Positions 53,984 through 64,000 of a stretch of DNA of 64,000 nucleotides are shown piece by piece. Position 1 is the stretch's first letter; every line of letters begins with the position of its first letter. Below the pieces are notes generated by a model, which saw only the letters and a program-made list of their open reading frames with translations, ran no database searches and was not told the origin of the DNA. The position numbers and the translations under genes are program-made. This DNA comes from Pictodentalium vernedei (taxonomy: Eukaryota; Mollusca; Scaphopoda; Dentaliida; Dentaliidae), in NCBI GenBank assembly GCA_031216915.1, contig CM062293.1, forward strand, positions 152,094,285-152,158,284. Direction: 5' to 3'.

Positions 53984-54414
53984 GTGGTGATGATAAGGTC
54001 AGTGATGGGTCGGTCAGAGCTGACTCAGAAACTGGTCCGTCATCGACTCATAATCAGAATACTGAGGAGATTAATGAAACAATATTTGGTGATTTTATTG
54101 AACCTCTTAATGCCAAAAATACATCTAAAACTGTTCAGGTTGATGCAGCTGGCCCTGATGCTGAATCTCAAAATACTGATTCACAAATTAATGAAATACA
54201 GTCCATTAAAAATAAAGAATTATCTGATATAAATCCCTGCAATATACAAATTGCGACAAACATTGGCTCAGAACAAGCTGCATCAAATCTGAGTGATACT
54301 TGTGACCATTCACCCATGATAGTTGACAACCCAGTACTGAAGAGAAAACTTGGCAATAATAATAAATTAGGTAAATCTGCTAAGTTAGTTAGGGAGTCAC
54401 AAGATGGTAAATAA
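53014..54414 (+). CDS. LINE ORF1 protein (zinc-knuckle nucleic-acid-binding protein)
   Basis: 466 aa from ATG 53014 (context aaatATGG, favourable), intact. The frame is open upstream to a TTG at 52999, but ATG is the better start. ORF1 proteins coat LINE RNA and act as chaperones in the retrotransposition particle. An RRM-like region (about residues 100-180, with VMVSFMNLP) precedes two canonical C-x2-C-x4-H-x4-C knuckles (C187-C200 and C205-C218). Two further modules have the unusual spacing C-x2-C-x6-C-x-C (C223-C235 and C259-C271). Then comes an acidic stretch with 13 consecutive Asp (near 311-323) and a Ser/Asn/Asp-rich tail ending in a basic patch (LKRKLG). The last 11 nt overlap ORF2. 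The RRM call is by pattern; the CCHC knuckles are clear. Confidence 0.92.
53944..53982 (+). repeat. (GAT)13 trinucleotide repeat in ORF1
   Basis: Thirteen uninterrupted gat codons encode the Asp run of ORF1. In-frame length changes here would alter the acidic linker without breaking the frame. Confidence 0.95.
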
Positions 54415-57400
54415 TAATACCTCATTATACTACTATTGCCTTTTTGTGATTGCAATGATCTATTTAGCATCTTTTAATACTAATGGCCTGTGTGATATCA
54501 ACAAATTTAAAAAAGTATGTTGCAGTCTTAAATCTAGACATGTTGAAATTGCTGCATTGCAAGAAACATTTTGGACTAAAAACCTTGATTACTCATTTCT
54601 ACAATGTTGGGATGGTAGCATTTTATACAATAACTTCTCATCTGCAAGTAGAGGAGTTGCCATTCTAATTTCTAAAAAATATAATAATAATATTGTTGAG
54701 ACATGGAAAAGTGCCGATGGAAGACTCATTTGTGTTAAATTAAAAATTGAGGACATAAACTACCATATAATGAGCGTATACGTTCCTAATAATATCAGAG
54801 AAAAGAATGAATTCCTAATTGATTTTAATAACTTTATAAAAGATAAGGGAAATTTAATAATACTTGGGGATTTTAATACAGCTTTGTCTCCCCTTGATCG
54901 GCCGAATGGAAAATTTAATGAAGATTCTAGCATTAGGTTATTGCATGAAATTATAGCTAACAATAATTTAAGAGATCAGTGGCGATATAGGAATCCTGAT
55001 AGCATCGAGTTCAGTTGGTGCAGATTTCATGGAGATAATCTACAACAAAGTAGAATTGATTTACTGTTAAATTCCTCTAACTTGAGCTCGGTGTTCCTGA
55101 ATTGTTTTATCGCCCATTCTTCCATAAGTGACCATTCAATCATTTTAGCTAAATGTAACTTGGAGAACATAGAAAGAGGGTCTGGTATCTGGATTTTTAA
55201 CAATCGGTTACTTTTTAATAAAGAATATTGCAAAAATATTGAATCTTTGATAAATGACAGTAAAAAACAGAGCTTATTTGATGATGATATTCTAGTCTGG
55301 TGGGATAACTTGAAATATTACATCAAAAAACTAAGTATACACTTCAGTCAGAAAATCAAAAATGAAAGATTTAAATACGTAAACGAGTTAACTAAAAAAC
55401 TGAAAATTGAAATGGCCCGAGCTGCTAGACTCAACAACCCAAATCAAAGTCTCCTAAAAATTAAAAATATAGAACAAGAAATTGAAAATATTGAAAATCT
55501 TGAACTACAGGGAGCAATCTTAAGATCCAAAGCTGATCATGTCTTACAAGAAGATAAATGCACAGAGTATTTCTTAGGTTTAGAAACATATAGACAACAG
55601 GGTAATAATATAAAAGAAATTCTAAATGAAAATAATATAACCATCACAGATCCCTTCATGATAGTCAAAACAGTTCAAAACTTTTACGAAACTTTAAACA
55701 AATCAGAAAACATTGATCCCGAGTCGGAGAAAATTCTTCTTGACATTTTAGAAAATAATTTATGTACAGAAGACAGCGAATTTTGCGAAGAACAAATCAC
55801 CTTAACTGAGATATCCACTGCTCTTCAAGCTATGTCTTCAAACAAATCGCCAGGATCTGATGGTCTGACTACAGAGTTTTTTAAACATTTTTGGCCTCTT
55901 TTAAAAGATATTCTACTCGGAGTGTTTGAAAATATTTTTGAAAGAAAAGAGTTATGTAGATCCATGAAAACAGGCATCATTACCTTAATCTTTAAAAAGA
56001 AGGGAGAAAAAAACAACTTGAAAAATTGGAGACCTATAAGCTTACTAAATACAGACTATAAAATTTTATCAAAAGTTCTCGCGAATCGTTTGAAAGAGGT
56101 TATTTCTCCCTTGGTTTCTAAAACCCAAACATGTGTTCCTAGAAGAGACATTAGTGAAAATATTGCAAGTATAAGAGACATAATCACTTATATAGAAGAA
56201 GAAAATAAAGAAGGGATAATTGTTAAACTAGATCAGATGAAAGCCTTTGACAGAGTTAATCACCAGTATCTTTTCCATGTTCTCAACAAGTTCGGCTTTA
56301 AAGAAAATTTTGTCAGCTGGATAAAAATTCTATATAATGGGGCAAAAAGCTGTGTAAAAGTCAACAACCACTTGTCGTCCTTTTTCTCAATAGAGAGGTC
56401 GGTACGACAAGGGTGTCCCTTATCTGCTTTATTATATGTACTCACTGCAGAGCCACTTATTTGTCTTTTAAATCAAAATCCAAATATAATTGGTATCACA
56501 CTTCCAGATAACTCTGAATGTAAATCTTTTAATCATGCAGATGATACCGAGCTTACTCTTAAAAATTCAGAGTCCTGCATTCAGTCATTTAAAATGTTGG
56601 ATATATATTCTAAGGGGTCTGGCGCCAAGATCAACATTGATAAGTCAGAGTATATGCCAATAGGAAGCCTAAAAGGTACAGATATTTCTAATCTTCCACT
56701 TCAAAAGTGTAAAAACGCCATTTTAATTTTAGGTGTATACCTTGGAACTGACTCCAATATTTGCAGTGAACTAAATTGGAGAAATAAACTAGTAAAAATT
56801 AGAAGAATTTTACAGTTTTGGACAAAACGAAAATTATCATTAAAGGGGAGAGCAATAATTATAAATACACTTCTACTGTCTACTATTTGGTATACCCTGA
56901 ATGTGACCTCTATCCCTGACAGATTCTTAACTGCAATTAAAAATACATGTCTGGATTTCTTATGGTTTCATAACAAACACTTGATTAAGTATACTTCAAT
57001 TATTGCAAAATTTAATGACGGCGGTTTAAATCTTGTCGACATCGAAACTAAGTTGTATGCTCTTCGATGTAAGTGGATCAAGAAATTATTTAAAAGCCAC
57101 TTTCCTTGGACAAAATTCTTCTATCACTACATTAGTAAATATAAATCACTGAATTTATCTACCAACATATTCAGTATAGATTTGGATAAAATATACCTGA
57201 AATCCAAATCTAATTTTTATTCTGAAGTTTTAGATGCTTGGCGAAAATTAACTGAAAATGTTGATAGAACAAGCATTAATCCTGTTACGATACCAAATCA
57301 ATGTATTTTTGATACCCCTCTGTATTGGATGCTGATGGAAATAAACTATATTTAATTGAATTCATTCAGGCTGGCCTCACTCACGTAAAGGATTTTACTT

Positions 57401-58332
57401 ATGAAGTTGTCCCAGGGTTTTTACGACCAGACGCCATTATCGAATTAATCTCAAATTCAACCTTAACTTTTTCAGAAAAAGATATCAGAAGGAAGTTTAA
57501 TATTATCTTAAATGCTCTGCCTCAACATTGGACTGAGTTTATTCAAACACAGACTTCTGTAGATGCTTTCCCATTGCAGTCTATTTCAAATCAGCAATCT
57601 GTCTCAGAAATAAATCTGAAGTTCATTAATGCCAATGAAATAGTCACAGATATTGAATTTTTGACAACTAAAGAAGCCTATTCAATTCTGATTAAAAACC
57701 TTATTCAAAAACCTACTTCGGCAAATTTTTGGCAGTCTAAGTTCCCAGGAATAAACCTCCCTAAAATTTATAAATCTCTTCACTTCTCTCTCAAATCCTC
57801 AGATATGATCGATACAGATTTTAAATTATTGCACAATATATTTTATACCTATTCTCTACAAAATAAAATTGACAACAGTATATCGGCCATGTGCCCCCTG
57901 TGTAAAACAGAGTCGGAAGATATACTACATAGTTTCATTCAATGTTCGTTGTTGAGAAAAATCAAAGAAAAATGCCACGAACTTCTTGACATTTTGTTTT
58001 TAAATGTTAAAACTCAAACCGGTATATCTGAACCTCAATTAAATGAATTACTGCTCTTCGGTTATTCGGAAAAAAGTAATTTAGTTAATTCCAAATTTAT
58101 AAATTTTTTTCTTAGTGCCTACCGAGTTGCTATCATTCGCAGACGAAATTTTTTCCTGAAAGAAAATAAAATACTAAGTGCTTTTGGGTCATTGCGAATG
58201 ATTATTCAACAACACTTAGTCTGCATACAACTGTACTCAAATACAAATTACCAAAATATACAATTTGATTCGCTTCTAATAAATAATAACCTTCTTTTTC
58301 TACAAGATGGTTCTATTTCACTAAATTTCTGA
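54404..58332 (+). pseudogene. LINE ORF2: APE endonuclease + reverse transcriptase, one frameshift
   Basis: The ORF2 enzyme nicks the target and copies LINE RNA. The frame from ATG 54404 (or ATG 54455, residue 18, just before the endonuclease) stops at 57355 after 983 aa. The next frame, open from 57313, continues to 58332 and gives a total near the usual ~1300 aa. Endonuclease motifs: NTNG (N25), LQET (E54), VYVPN (Y126), GDFN (D156), SRID (D219), SDH (D243/H244). RT: NWRPISLLN (541-549), LDQMKAFDRV (D610), RQGCPLS (668-674), HADD (D713/D714; the usual first residue is Y or F), SGAKIN (739-744). The C-terminal part has CPLC...HSFIQC, C-x2-C-x7-H-x4-C. The frame change falls in 57313-57352, most simply one C lost from the run at 57315-57318. 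All visible catalytic residues are intact, but the C-terminal domain is split off. Confidence 0.93.
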
Positions 58333-58990
58333 AATATTTTGAATTGAGCTGGTGCAGTTTTCATTGACCAATATTGTCTACTAAATGGTTTACTCAGTGA
58401 GTTATAGATTACCCAGTGTTTTGGGCTACCGCCCCTTACGGTTACCCATAGGATGACCCCCCCCCCCCCCCCCCGCACCCACCACTCCACATGCCTCTTC
58501 CCCTTTCTCAATCATCATGTTGGATGTATATTTTCGACCTGGAAGGAGAATCTCTATTTCGGTAATACGTAGTTGTCCTTAAAACCTTTTCCCGATTTCC
58601 CTTGTCTTATTTTACTCAAGTATTTGTTTCATTTCTACAAAAAGAATAGAAAAGAGACAATTATTCTGATCAAAAACTGTGGCAAACTCAAACCATACAC
58701 AGAGGAAAATACAATCTATTCGTTGCCGTTTTATTTCACACTTTTTTGCATGTATGACCTTTACCTTACATCTCACCACAAATTTACAATTCCACACTAG
58801 TCGAACACCCCTAGGCAAAATTGTACTGTTATTTCTAAACCGTGTTTGATGATGAGAATCCGATTAATGGGTTATTCCTTTTTACTCTCCAGGGTAATTA
58901 TTTTTAATATTGCATTATCCATTTCTATTGAAGCTTTAAATGTTGACAAGTCTACTAAATGACGTAATTTATTACTGAGATATTAATATG

Positions 58991-58995
<5 letters not shown>

Positions 58996-59026
<31 letters not shown>
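58996..59026 (+). repeat. T31 homopolymer in LINE 3' UTR
   Basis: 31 uninterrupted T, ending 103 nt before the start of the poly(A) tail. In RNA this is a U31 tract that could pair with the tail. It could also be a leftover of an older reverse-oriented insertion, but I found no flanking duplication for one. Confidence 0.9.
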
Positions 59027-59027
<1 letters not shown>

Positions 59028-59062
59028 TTGTTATCTTGAGTCTTATAAAAAGACATCCATGT

Positions 59063-59158
59063 AATAAAAAAAACAAACTTCTGTGATATTTGTAAATATT
59101 GTTGTAAATATCCATGTTTTTAATGAATTAAAAAAAAAAAAAAAAAGAAAAAAAAAAA
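59063..59158 (+). terminator. LINE polyadenylation signal and poly(A) tail
   Basis: aataaa at 59063 lies about 65 nt before the A tract that abuts the 3' target duplication. The tail is 29 nt with one G interruption. Confidence 0.7.
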
Positions 59159-59169
59159 GGCGTTCGCTT
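59159..59169 (+). repeat. LINE target-site duplication, 3' copy
   Basis: Second copy of ggcgttcgctt, followed by tgttgtatgaaaag exactly as in uninterrupted monomers. Confidence 0.93.
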
Positions 59170-60150
59170 TGTTGTATGAAAAGTGCGTGGTCGATGCGAT
59201 GTGAGTTCAAAACCCATCTCTTCTTAACATTTTGCCCATTATCCTAACACATACATTTTTTCCTTTGTTCTGGTTGCATCGTCATCTATAGAACGTGTTT
59301 TCGCAAATTAGCTGGTCGAAAGGCTGGGATACTCCACAATCACATTTAAACAAAAATGTTGAAAAACAACCAATTGCCGCAAAAAACAGACCATTTCTCC
59401 TCAAGCCACATTGACTAATTAGGTGCGCTATTACCTTGCAAAAGTTAAGTCAAATAACGAGACGATAATCACTGTTTGATGATGCCTTTTGTCTGTTCAG
59501 CACCACTGTCTGCCAGATTTAATATTTCCTTGAAATGAAAGATTGCGAATATTCTCTACTACACTTAATAAACAGCCCTTCTGACAAACTAAAAGTGTAT
59601 GTGCAATGGCACTCTTTATTACCACCATCCCTCGTTGAGTCCTTGGGCAAGGCACTCAACTCCGATTATCCACCTGGGGGCACGATGACGCTGTGTACTA
59701 AGATGTACTTCACGTCGATGGGGCGCATGTCTTCAACCAATCTAATCCTGCCTGTGCAGCAGTGAGGAGTTAAGATGTTGGGGAGCTGGCATCTGCTCGT
59801 CGTTGGTCGGTGGTTCTCTCTGGGTACTCCTGCTTCCTCCTTCCATAAAACTGTCACCGTCACCATTTGACCTTGGCTGTCAAAGTGTCGTTAAACTCTA
59901 ATAAATAAATAAATAATAAATTACCACCATAGGCAATTTCTTCCATGTTATGTCATTGGTGATGCCCTCAATTTCATCTGTGCAAGTGGGAGCAGTTTGT
60001 GCATTGTGCAAATCCGTCCAACAGGTTAATGGTACACTACCCTTCAACCAATGCTAGAGCTGCATGAGCCGTTTCAGTAAGTTAGGAAGTAAGGTAGTAA
60101 CTAGCTGCCGCAGGATGGTTCTCTCCATGCTATCCGTACTCTTTCATCCG

Positions 60151-63100
60151 ACACAATACAAATCAGGTTGGTAAAAGAGTCACAATACCCCAATAATAAA
60201 CAAACAAATGCTTTCCATGACTACAAACTTTAAATTTTCTGTGTATTTTGAGTTAGAAGATGTTTCTTTCACAGAATGACTGGTAAGGTGTCTCTACTTA
60301 CAAGTTAGGCAACTTTTGGAGGTAACCTGGGGCGGCGGACTAGTGTCAATATTCCATGTGCTATAGTGTGTGTGTCAGTTTTTATGGATAGCATACCTTC
60401 AAAGCGTGTGTGTGGAATAGTTTGTTTTGGAGGGAGCGTTGTATTTCAGTTTTACATTTTAGACCCCTCAATCTTCTTTTCGTCTTAATTTGCCACTCGA
60501 GGGTTTATCTGGAATATTTTTCGATATGCATGTATAGAGGCGGGAGTCACGGTGGGTATGGAAAGCGTTCACGTTACAACGATTAGTGTTTCACAGTTGA
60601 TGTTTAGATTCCTACCTCCTGGTTTCCTACCTCTTCCTCTGTTTATTCCGGCTGAACATTAATTTAATGTATCATACTGAAGGTGAATGAATATTTTAGA
60701 GGGGAGCCGTTTGATCTGATATTTAGGTTCACATCCGACTTGTTTCATCATTTACTGGGCATTAGGTACCTAAACACGCTGGTCCTGGTTTTGCTCGGCT
60801 GTCGTTTAAGATAGTTTGTTTCAAACAAGCGAATGGTTACGTTCGTTCCATATTGTAGCCCTGGGAACGTTATGTACAGTTTAAGACGAGTCTCTCTTCA
60901 AACTACCCAGATTTATCATCGCGAAGAATTGTTAGCCGATTTGTGTGATTACAGGCCTTGATATTAGGTAATTTTATGTGTTGGTCAGTATTAATTCTGT
61001 GTCAGTATTAATTCAGGTAGGTCACACAACGAAATTGGGATTTGTTGGAAAGTTCAAGCCTTTCATGTAACAGCCAAAGATCGAAACTATGGACTCTTCT
61101 ATTCTTAGTTGCGAACTTGTATACGCCAGTGTTCCAGTTAAGAATTCAACATTTATGATAATGTGAATGAGGTGTTCACTCACCACACAGAAACTGTTAA
61201 AATGACTTCAATAATTCAGAAGATAAGATTTCACAAGAATAAAATCGTGAACTATGGAAAATTTTATGCGTGTCACTTATTGGTTTAGTCAACTAAAAAA
61301 CTTTTTTTTTCAATTGTTTGCCTATGGTTACCCTTATGAAATTTCTCAAAAAACTTCAAATTTTTTTTGGCCCATTTTATGATGCAAAAATGTTCTACAT
61401 ATAAAAATACCATTGTTTTCACATTTTCTGCTGCTGAAATCGCTTGTTCTGACTGAATAAATCAACTTGAAATACAGAATGGGTATCACTGTAGGCCTAA
61501 ATTCAACTTTTCCGGCAATGACAGCCATATGTTCACGCACAGTGTCACTTTCCATACATTCTAAAATCGGGACTCGGAGTTTCACTCGTTAGAAATATGA
61601 AACACGAGTCAAACAAAATTCACCCATATTCTTTCTGAACAGACTGAATGAATAATCTTCATTTCATTTTTAGTGTTCCATCTATTCAAAATATAGCTGT
61701 CACAGCCGACAGAAAAAAATTTGTCAATTCCAATCGTTTGTTTTTCAGTACTTCTATAGGAAAGCAACTTCTGCGATTTGGAAGACTGCAGTATTTTCGA
61801 TTAAACCTCCATAGCAACTTCTGATCAGAAAGGCGGAGGTAAGTGAGTCTGAAAACTAATGATGCCTTCCAGAAGCTAATTTTGATTATTCCCTTTTGAA
61901 AATGGAAAGGCCTTCATTATATACGATTGAGCAAACCCCGAATAGAAATGACGCTTGAATATCAGTCAATACAGGCATCAAAGAAACTGATTTTAAGCCA
62001 CTTGTAAGGTTTTTTCCCACACGGGAGGCCAGGTTTGGTGGGGTAATTTTGCTGCCGAGAGATATTCCTACAAACACAATGACGTGTATGTAGATAACGA
62101 TGTGCGAGGTGATAAGGGTGGATTTGCTTCGGATACCCCCAAGCATAGTCCCATAATTGTGCAATGCTATGGGATGAGCTTTTACTAAAATTTTCCAGCT
62201 AAGTTTGTCAGTGGTCATTTAGAGTAAAAAGAGTACGTTTTGAAGAAATTCAATTTCAAATTCTTTGAGTTATTTGGGGTGCAGATTTTCGATATGTGCT
62301 TATACCCAAATCACAGACTATAATGATTTGTTCTTTTCAGTGGAGGGCTCGGCTGAACTATGTTTAGTCCTGCCAATACTTCAACCCCCCCCACACACAC
62401 ACACATACGCACACATACGCACATATAATCTATAGACTAGGGAGTGCATTTACGCAACAGCTGACGCGTTTATGTTTTATAATAGTACACATGAGCGTAT
62501 TCTTGTATGGGCCCTGGGAACTACAGAAGTGATGTTAATTGGGGTGGACACGTTGTGCGTTACTGCTTTAATATGACCCAGGGCCCAAACAAAGCCTTGC
62601 GTGTTTCTTCTCTGAAGAGGCATCATAATTGTAAACAATAAACTAACCTTCATTTTGGTATGTTTAATAGCCATTATTTAGGCGTGAATACTGGGTGGGT
62701 GTGACCTAAAATGCCAGTAAACAATTAGGTGGTGGTTAAATTCTGAGTCTTTGGAACTCTGAAATTGTTTTTTCCTAATAGGTGTTGTCCCTTCATCAGT
62801 GGGCCCTCGCATCTTCAGAATTGTCAATCTAAACGATATGCGGCCGATTCTGTACTCCAGAAACATACGTAACGTGACTGAGAATAGATTGGATGTATGG
62901 ACAAAAATATGGACAGGGGTAAAAAATAAGCGCCAATTCGGTAAAATTTCACAAATTTTTGAAAATACGCTTTTTTATTAACACGATTTTCAGTGGGTCA
63001 AAAGGATCTTTCTCTTTAGTGAGATGCTCTGGATTTTGGCCCAGAACATCGGCACTTTCTATTCACTCCTTTTTGGGATATTTGTGCTCAAATTTTGACC

Positions 63101-64000
63101 CCGGGTGATGATATTTTGTACCAAAATAAGTGCCAACATCAGTCAGTTGTTACTATTTATAGTACCTCTGAATGTTAAGACTCCATTCTGGACACCTGAT
63201 CAGATCCCCCGCCAAAAAATCGTCTGCTCCGTCATTACGCTGGTTTATAGTGTAACATATCACAGCTGCTTTGTTTCTGTTGATTTTTTGTTATTAAAAA
63301 CTAGTGTATTGTTCCATATACCCCCCATCTCCCTCATGTCCTCGAAAATGTGCATTATTATCTCCTCTAGAAACAGAATGATGGAGGTCTAACAGTTTAA
63401 AGTTTTCCAGTTATATACTGCCACAAGAAATTGTTTCGGGCTATAGCTCAGTAAGTTCAGGCGTTCGCTTTGTTGTATGAAATGTGCGTGGTCGATGCGA
63501 TGTGAGTTCAAAACCCATCTCTTCTTAATATTTTGCCCATTATCCTAACACATACATTTTTTCCTTTGTTCTGGTTGCATCGTCATCTATAGAACGTGTT
63601 TTCGCAAATTAGCTGGTCGAAAGGCTGGGATACTCCACAATCACATTTAAACAAAAATGTTGAAAAACAACCAATTGCCGCAAAAAACAGACCATTTCTC
63701 CTCAAGCCACAATGACTAATTAGGTGCGCTATTACCTTGCAAAAGTTAAGTCAAATAACGAGACGATAATCACTGTTTGATGATGCCTTTTGTCTGTTCA
63801 GCACCACTGTCTGCCAGATTTAATATTTCCTTGAAATGAAAGATTGCGAATATTCTCTACTACACTTAATAAACAGCCCTTCTGACAAACTAAAAGTGTA
63901 TGTGAAATGGCACTCTTTATTACCACCATCCCTCGTTGAGTCCTTGGGCAAGGCACTCAACTCCGATTATCCACCTGGGGGCACGATGACGCGGTGTACT
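60151..64000 (+). repeat. Monomer U15, M-type, cut by window end
   Basis: 3850 bp of a monomer that continues past the window. It shares ggaggtaacctgg and cttgaaatacag with U14 but has M-ancestral bases elsewhere (tctattcaaaat), so it is a mosaic. C8 tract at 62385, the shortest seen. tRNA-like segment 63438-63526 with a ttctt terminator. The SINE-like module starts at 63903. No gene seen. Confidence 0.92.
63438..63526 (+). promoter_or_regulatory. tRNA-like segment without T5 (U15)
   Basis: A and B boxes intact; terminator reads ttctt. One upstream base differs (ttgtttcggg for ttgattcggg). Confidence 0.5.

Larger units (their letters stand above)
52791..59158 (+). mobile_element. Full-length L1/Tx1-type non-LTR retrotransposon (LINE)
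   Basis: 6368-bp insertion in monomer U14. It has an 11-bp target-site duplication, 5' leader, ORF1, overlapping ORF2 (endonuclease plus reverse transcriptase), 3' UTR and poly(A) tail. This is the complete layout of an L1-superfamily element. ORF2's APE-type endonuclease, the form of its RT motifs and the C-terminal CCHC place it with L1/Tx1; the exact clade needs a phylogeny. No other monomer here has the insertion, and the target duplication is perfect, so it is young. One frameshift in ORF2 makes this copy non-autonomous as read. Confidence 0.95.
58333..59158 (+). other. LINE 3' UTR with C18 and T31 tracts and poly(A) tail
   Basis: 826 bp after the ORF2 stop, with no open frame of note. 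It contains a C18 run (58457-58474), a T31 run (58996-59026), an AATAAA-like signal (59063-59068) and an A-rich tail (59130-59158, one G at 59147). The C18 run is unrelated in context to the poly-C of the satellite. The rest shows nothing recognisable. Confidence 0.85.
49464..60150 (+). repeat. Monomer U14, M-type, split by a LINE
   Basis: M-type sequence at 49464-52790 and 59159-60150, interrupted by the 6.37-kb LINE. Without the LINE and one target copy it is a normal ~4.31-kb unit. C9 tract at 51700, one of the two shortest. The tRNA-like segment is cut in two (52758-52790; from 59170 to 59225). SINE-like module 59602-59922. Private bases include gtgctatattgtg and gtgtgttgagtag near 49675-49730. 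Confidence 0.93.
1..64000. repeat. Tandem macrosatellite array, ~4.31-kb monomer
   Basis: The whole window is built from head-to-tail copies of one ~4.31-kb AT-rich unit. Successive copies of a fixed landmark (gtgatgatattttgtacc) begin at or just before 2960, 7273, 9405, 13699, 18002, 20135, 24430, 28738, 30876, 35176, 39491, 43805, 48117, 52425 and 63105. Steps are ~4.30 kb, except three of ~2.13 kb (truncated units) and one of 10.68 kb (LINE insertion). Copies differ by scattered substitutions and microsatellite length. Both ends of the window lie inside the array. Function is unknown. Long homogenised arrays of this kind are typical of centromeric, subtelomeric or other heterochromatic satellite; which one cannot be told from sequence alone. 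Confidence 0.97.

Noticed and set aside
53810..54232. 140-codon frame inside ORF1
   Set aside because: Shadow frame produced by the (GAT)n repeat read as ATG/Met; ORF1 itself has clear zinc knuckles in the other frame.
57313..57352. Programmed frameshifting in ORF2
   Set aside because: No typical slippery heptamer is present, and related LINEs encode ORF2 in a single frame. A simple indel is more likely.
58457..58474. C18 of the LINE as a piece of the satellite poly-C tract
   Set aside because: The flanks differ completely (ggatga before, gcacccacc after); the similarity is only the homopolymer.
58996..59026. T31 as the tail of a second, reverse-oriented retroelement
   Set aside because: No target-site duplication or element body could be found on either side.
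1..64000. CRISPR array, bacterial operon, or rDNA, histone or snRNA gene array
   Set aside because: The repeat unit is 4.3 kb, with no short spacer structure. I recognised no rRNA, 5S, snRNA or histone sequence in the monomer, and the LINE shows a eukaryotic source.

Overview
The window is eukaryotic, almost certainly from an animal and probably a marine invertebrate. Two things point there: a full-length two-ORF LINE of the L1/Tx1 type, and long AT-rich satellite DNA with tRNA-derived promoter boxes. A 3' module ending in ccttggctgt...cgttaaac plus an (aata)n tail resembles SINE-like repeats I associate with molluscs; that placement is from memory and only moderately likely. I see no host protein-coding gene.

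All 64 kb is one head-to-tail tandem array, cut by a single retrotransposon. The basic monomer is about 4.31 kb. I phase monomers on the window's first bases (acacaatacaaatcagg), which recur at 4306, 10752, 15045, 21482, 25776, 32223, 36531, 40841, 45152, 49464 and 60151. I call the monomers U1 to U15. From about 3.1 kb to about 35.2 kb the array is a higher-order repeat (HOR): three copies of a 10.74-kb block, nearly identical by eye. Each block joins an A-type monomer lacking its 3' end, a B-type monomer lacking its 5' end, and a complete C-type monomer. A and B meet at one identical 2.16-kb deletion junction (7641/7642, 18370/18371, 29106/29107). U1, and U10 (second part) to U15, are simple M-type monomers. 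The HOR block is flanked by reciprocal chimeras: U1 is M then C, U10 is C then M. Both switch in the same roughly 450-bp interval of the unit.

Each full monomer has a tRNA-like segment (A box, B box, in some copies a T5 terminator) followed 0.4 kb later by a SINE-like 3' module. It also has a poly-C/(AC)n tract of variable length and several inverted repeats. Nothing in the monomer looks protein-coding.

U14 carries a 6.37-kb LINE (52791-59158) with an 11-bp target-site duplication (ggcgttcgctt). It has a 0.22-kb 5' leader, an intact ORF1 (RRM-like region, two CCHC knuckles, two further Cys modules, Asp run), an ORF2 with endonuclease, reverse transcriptase and C-terminal CCHC but one frameshift near 57.32 kb, a 3' UTR with C18 and T31 tracts, and a poly(A) tail. 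The LINE target lies between the A and B boxes of the tRNA-like segment, within 3 bp of the place where the A/B deletion begins. That coincidence, and the nested HOR structure, are the most interesting features here.
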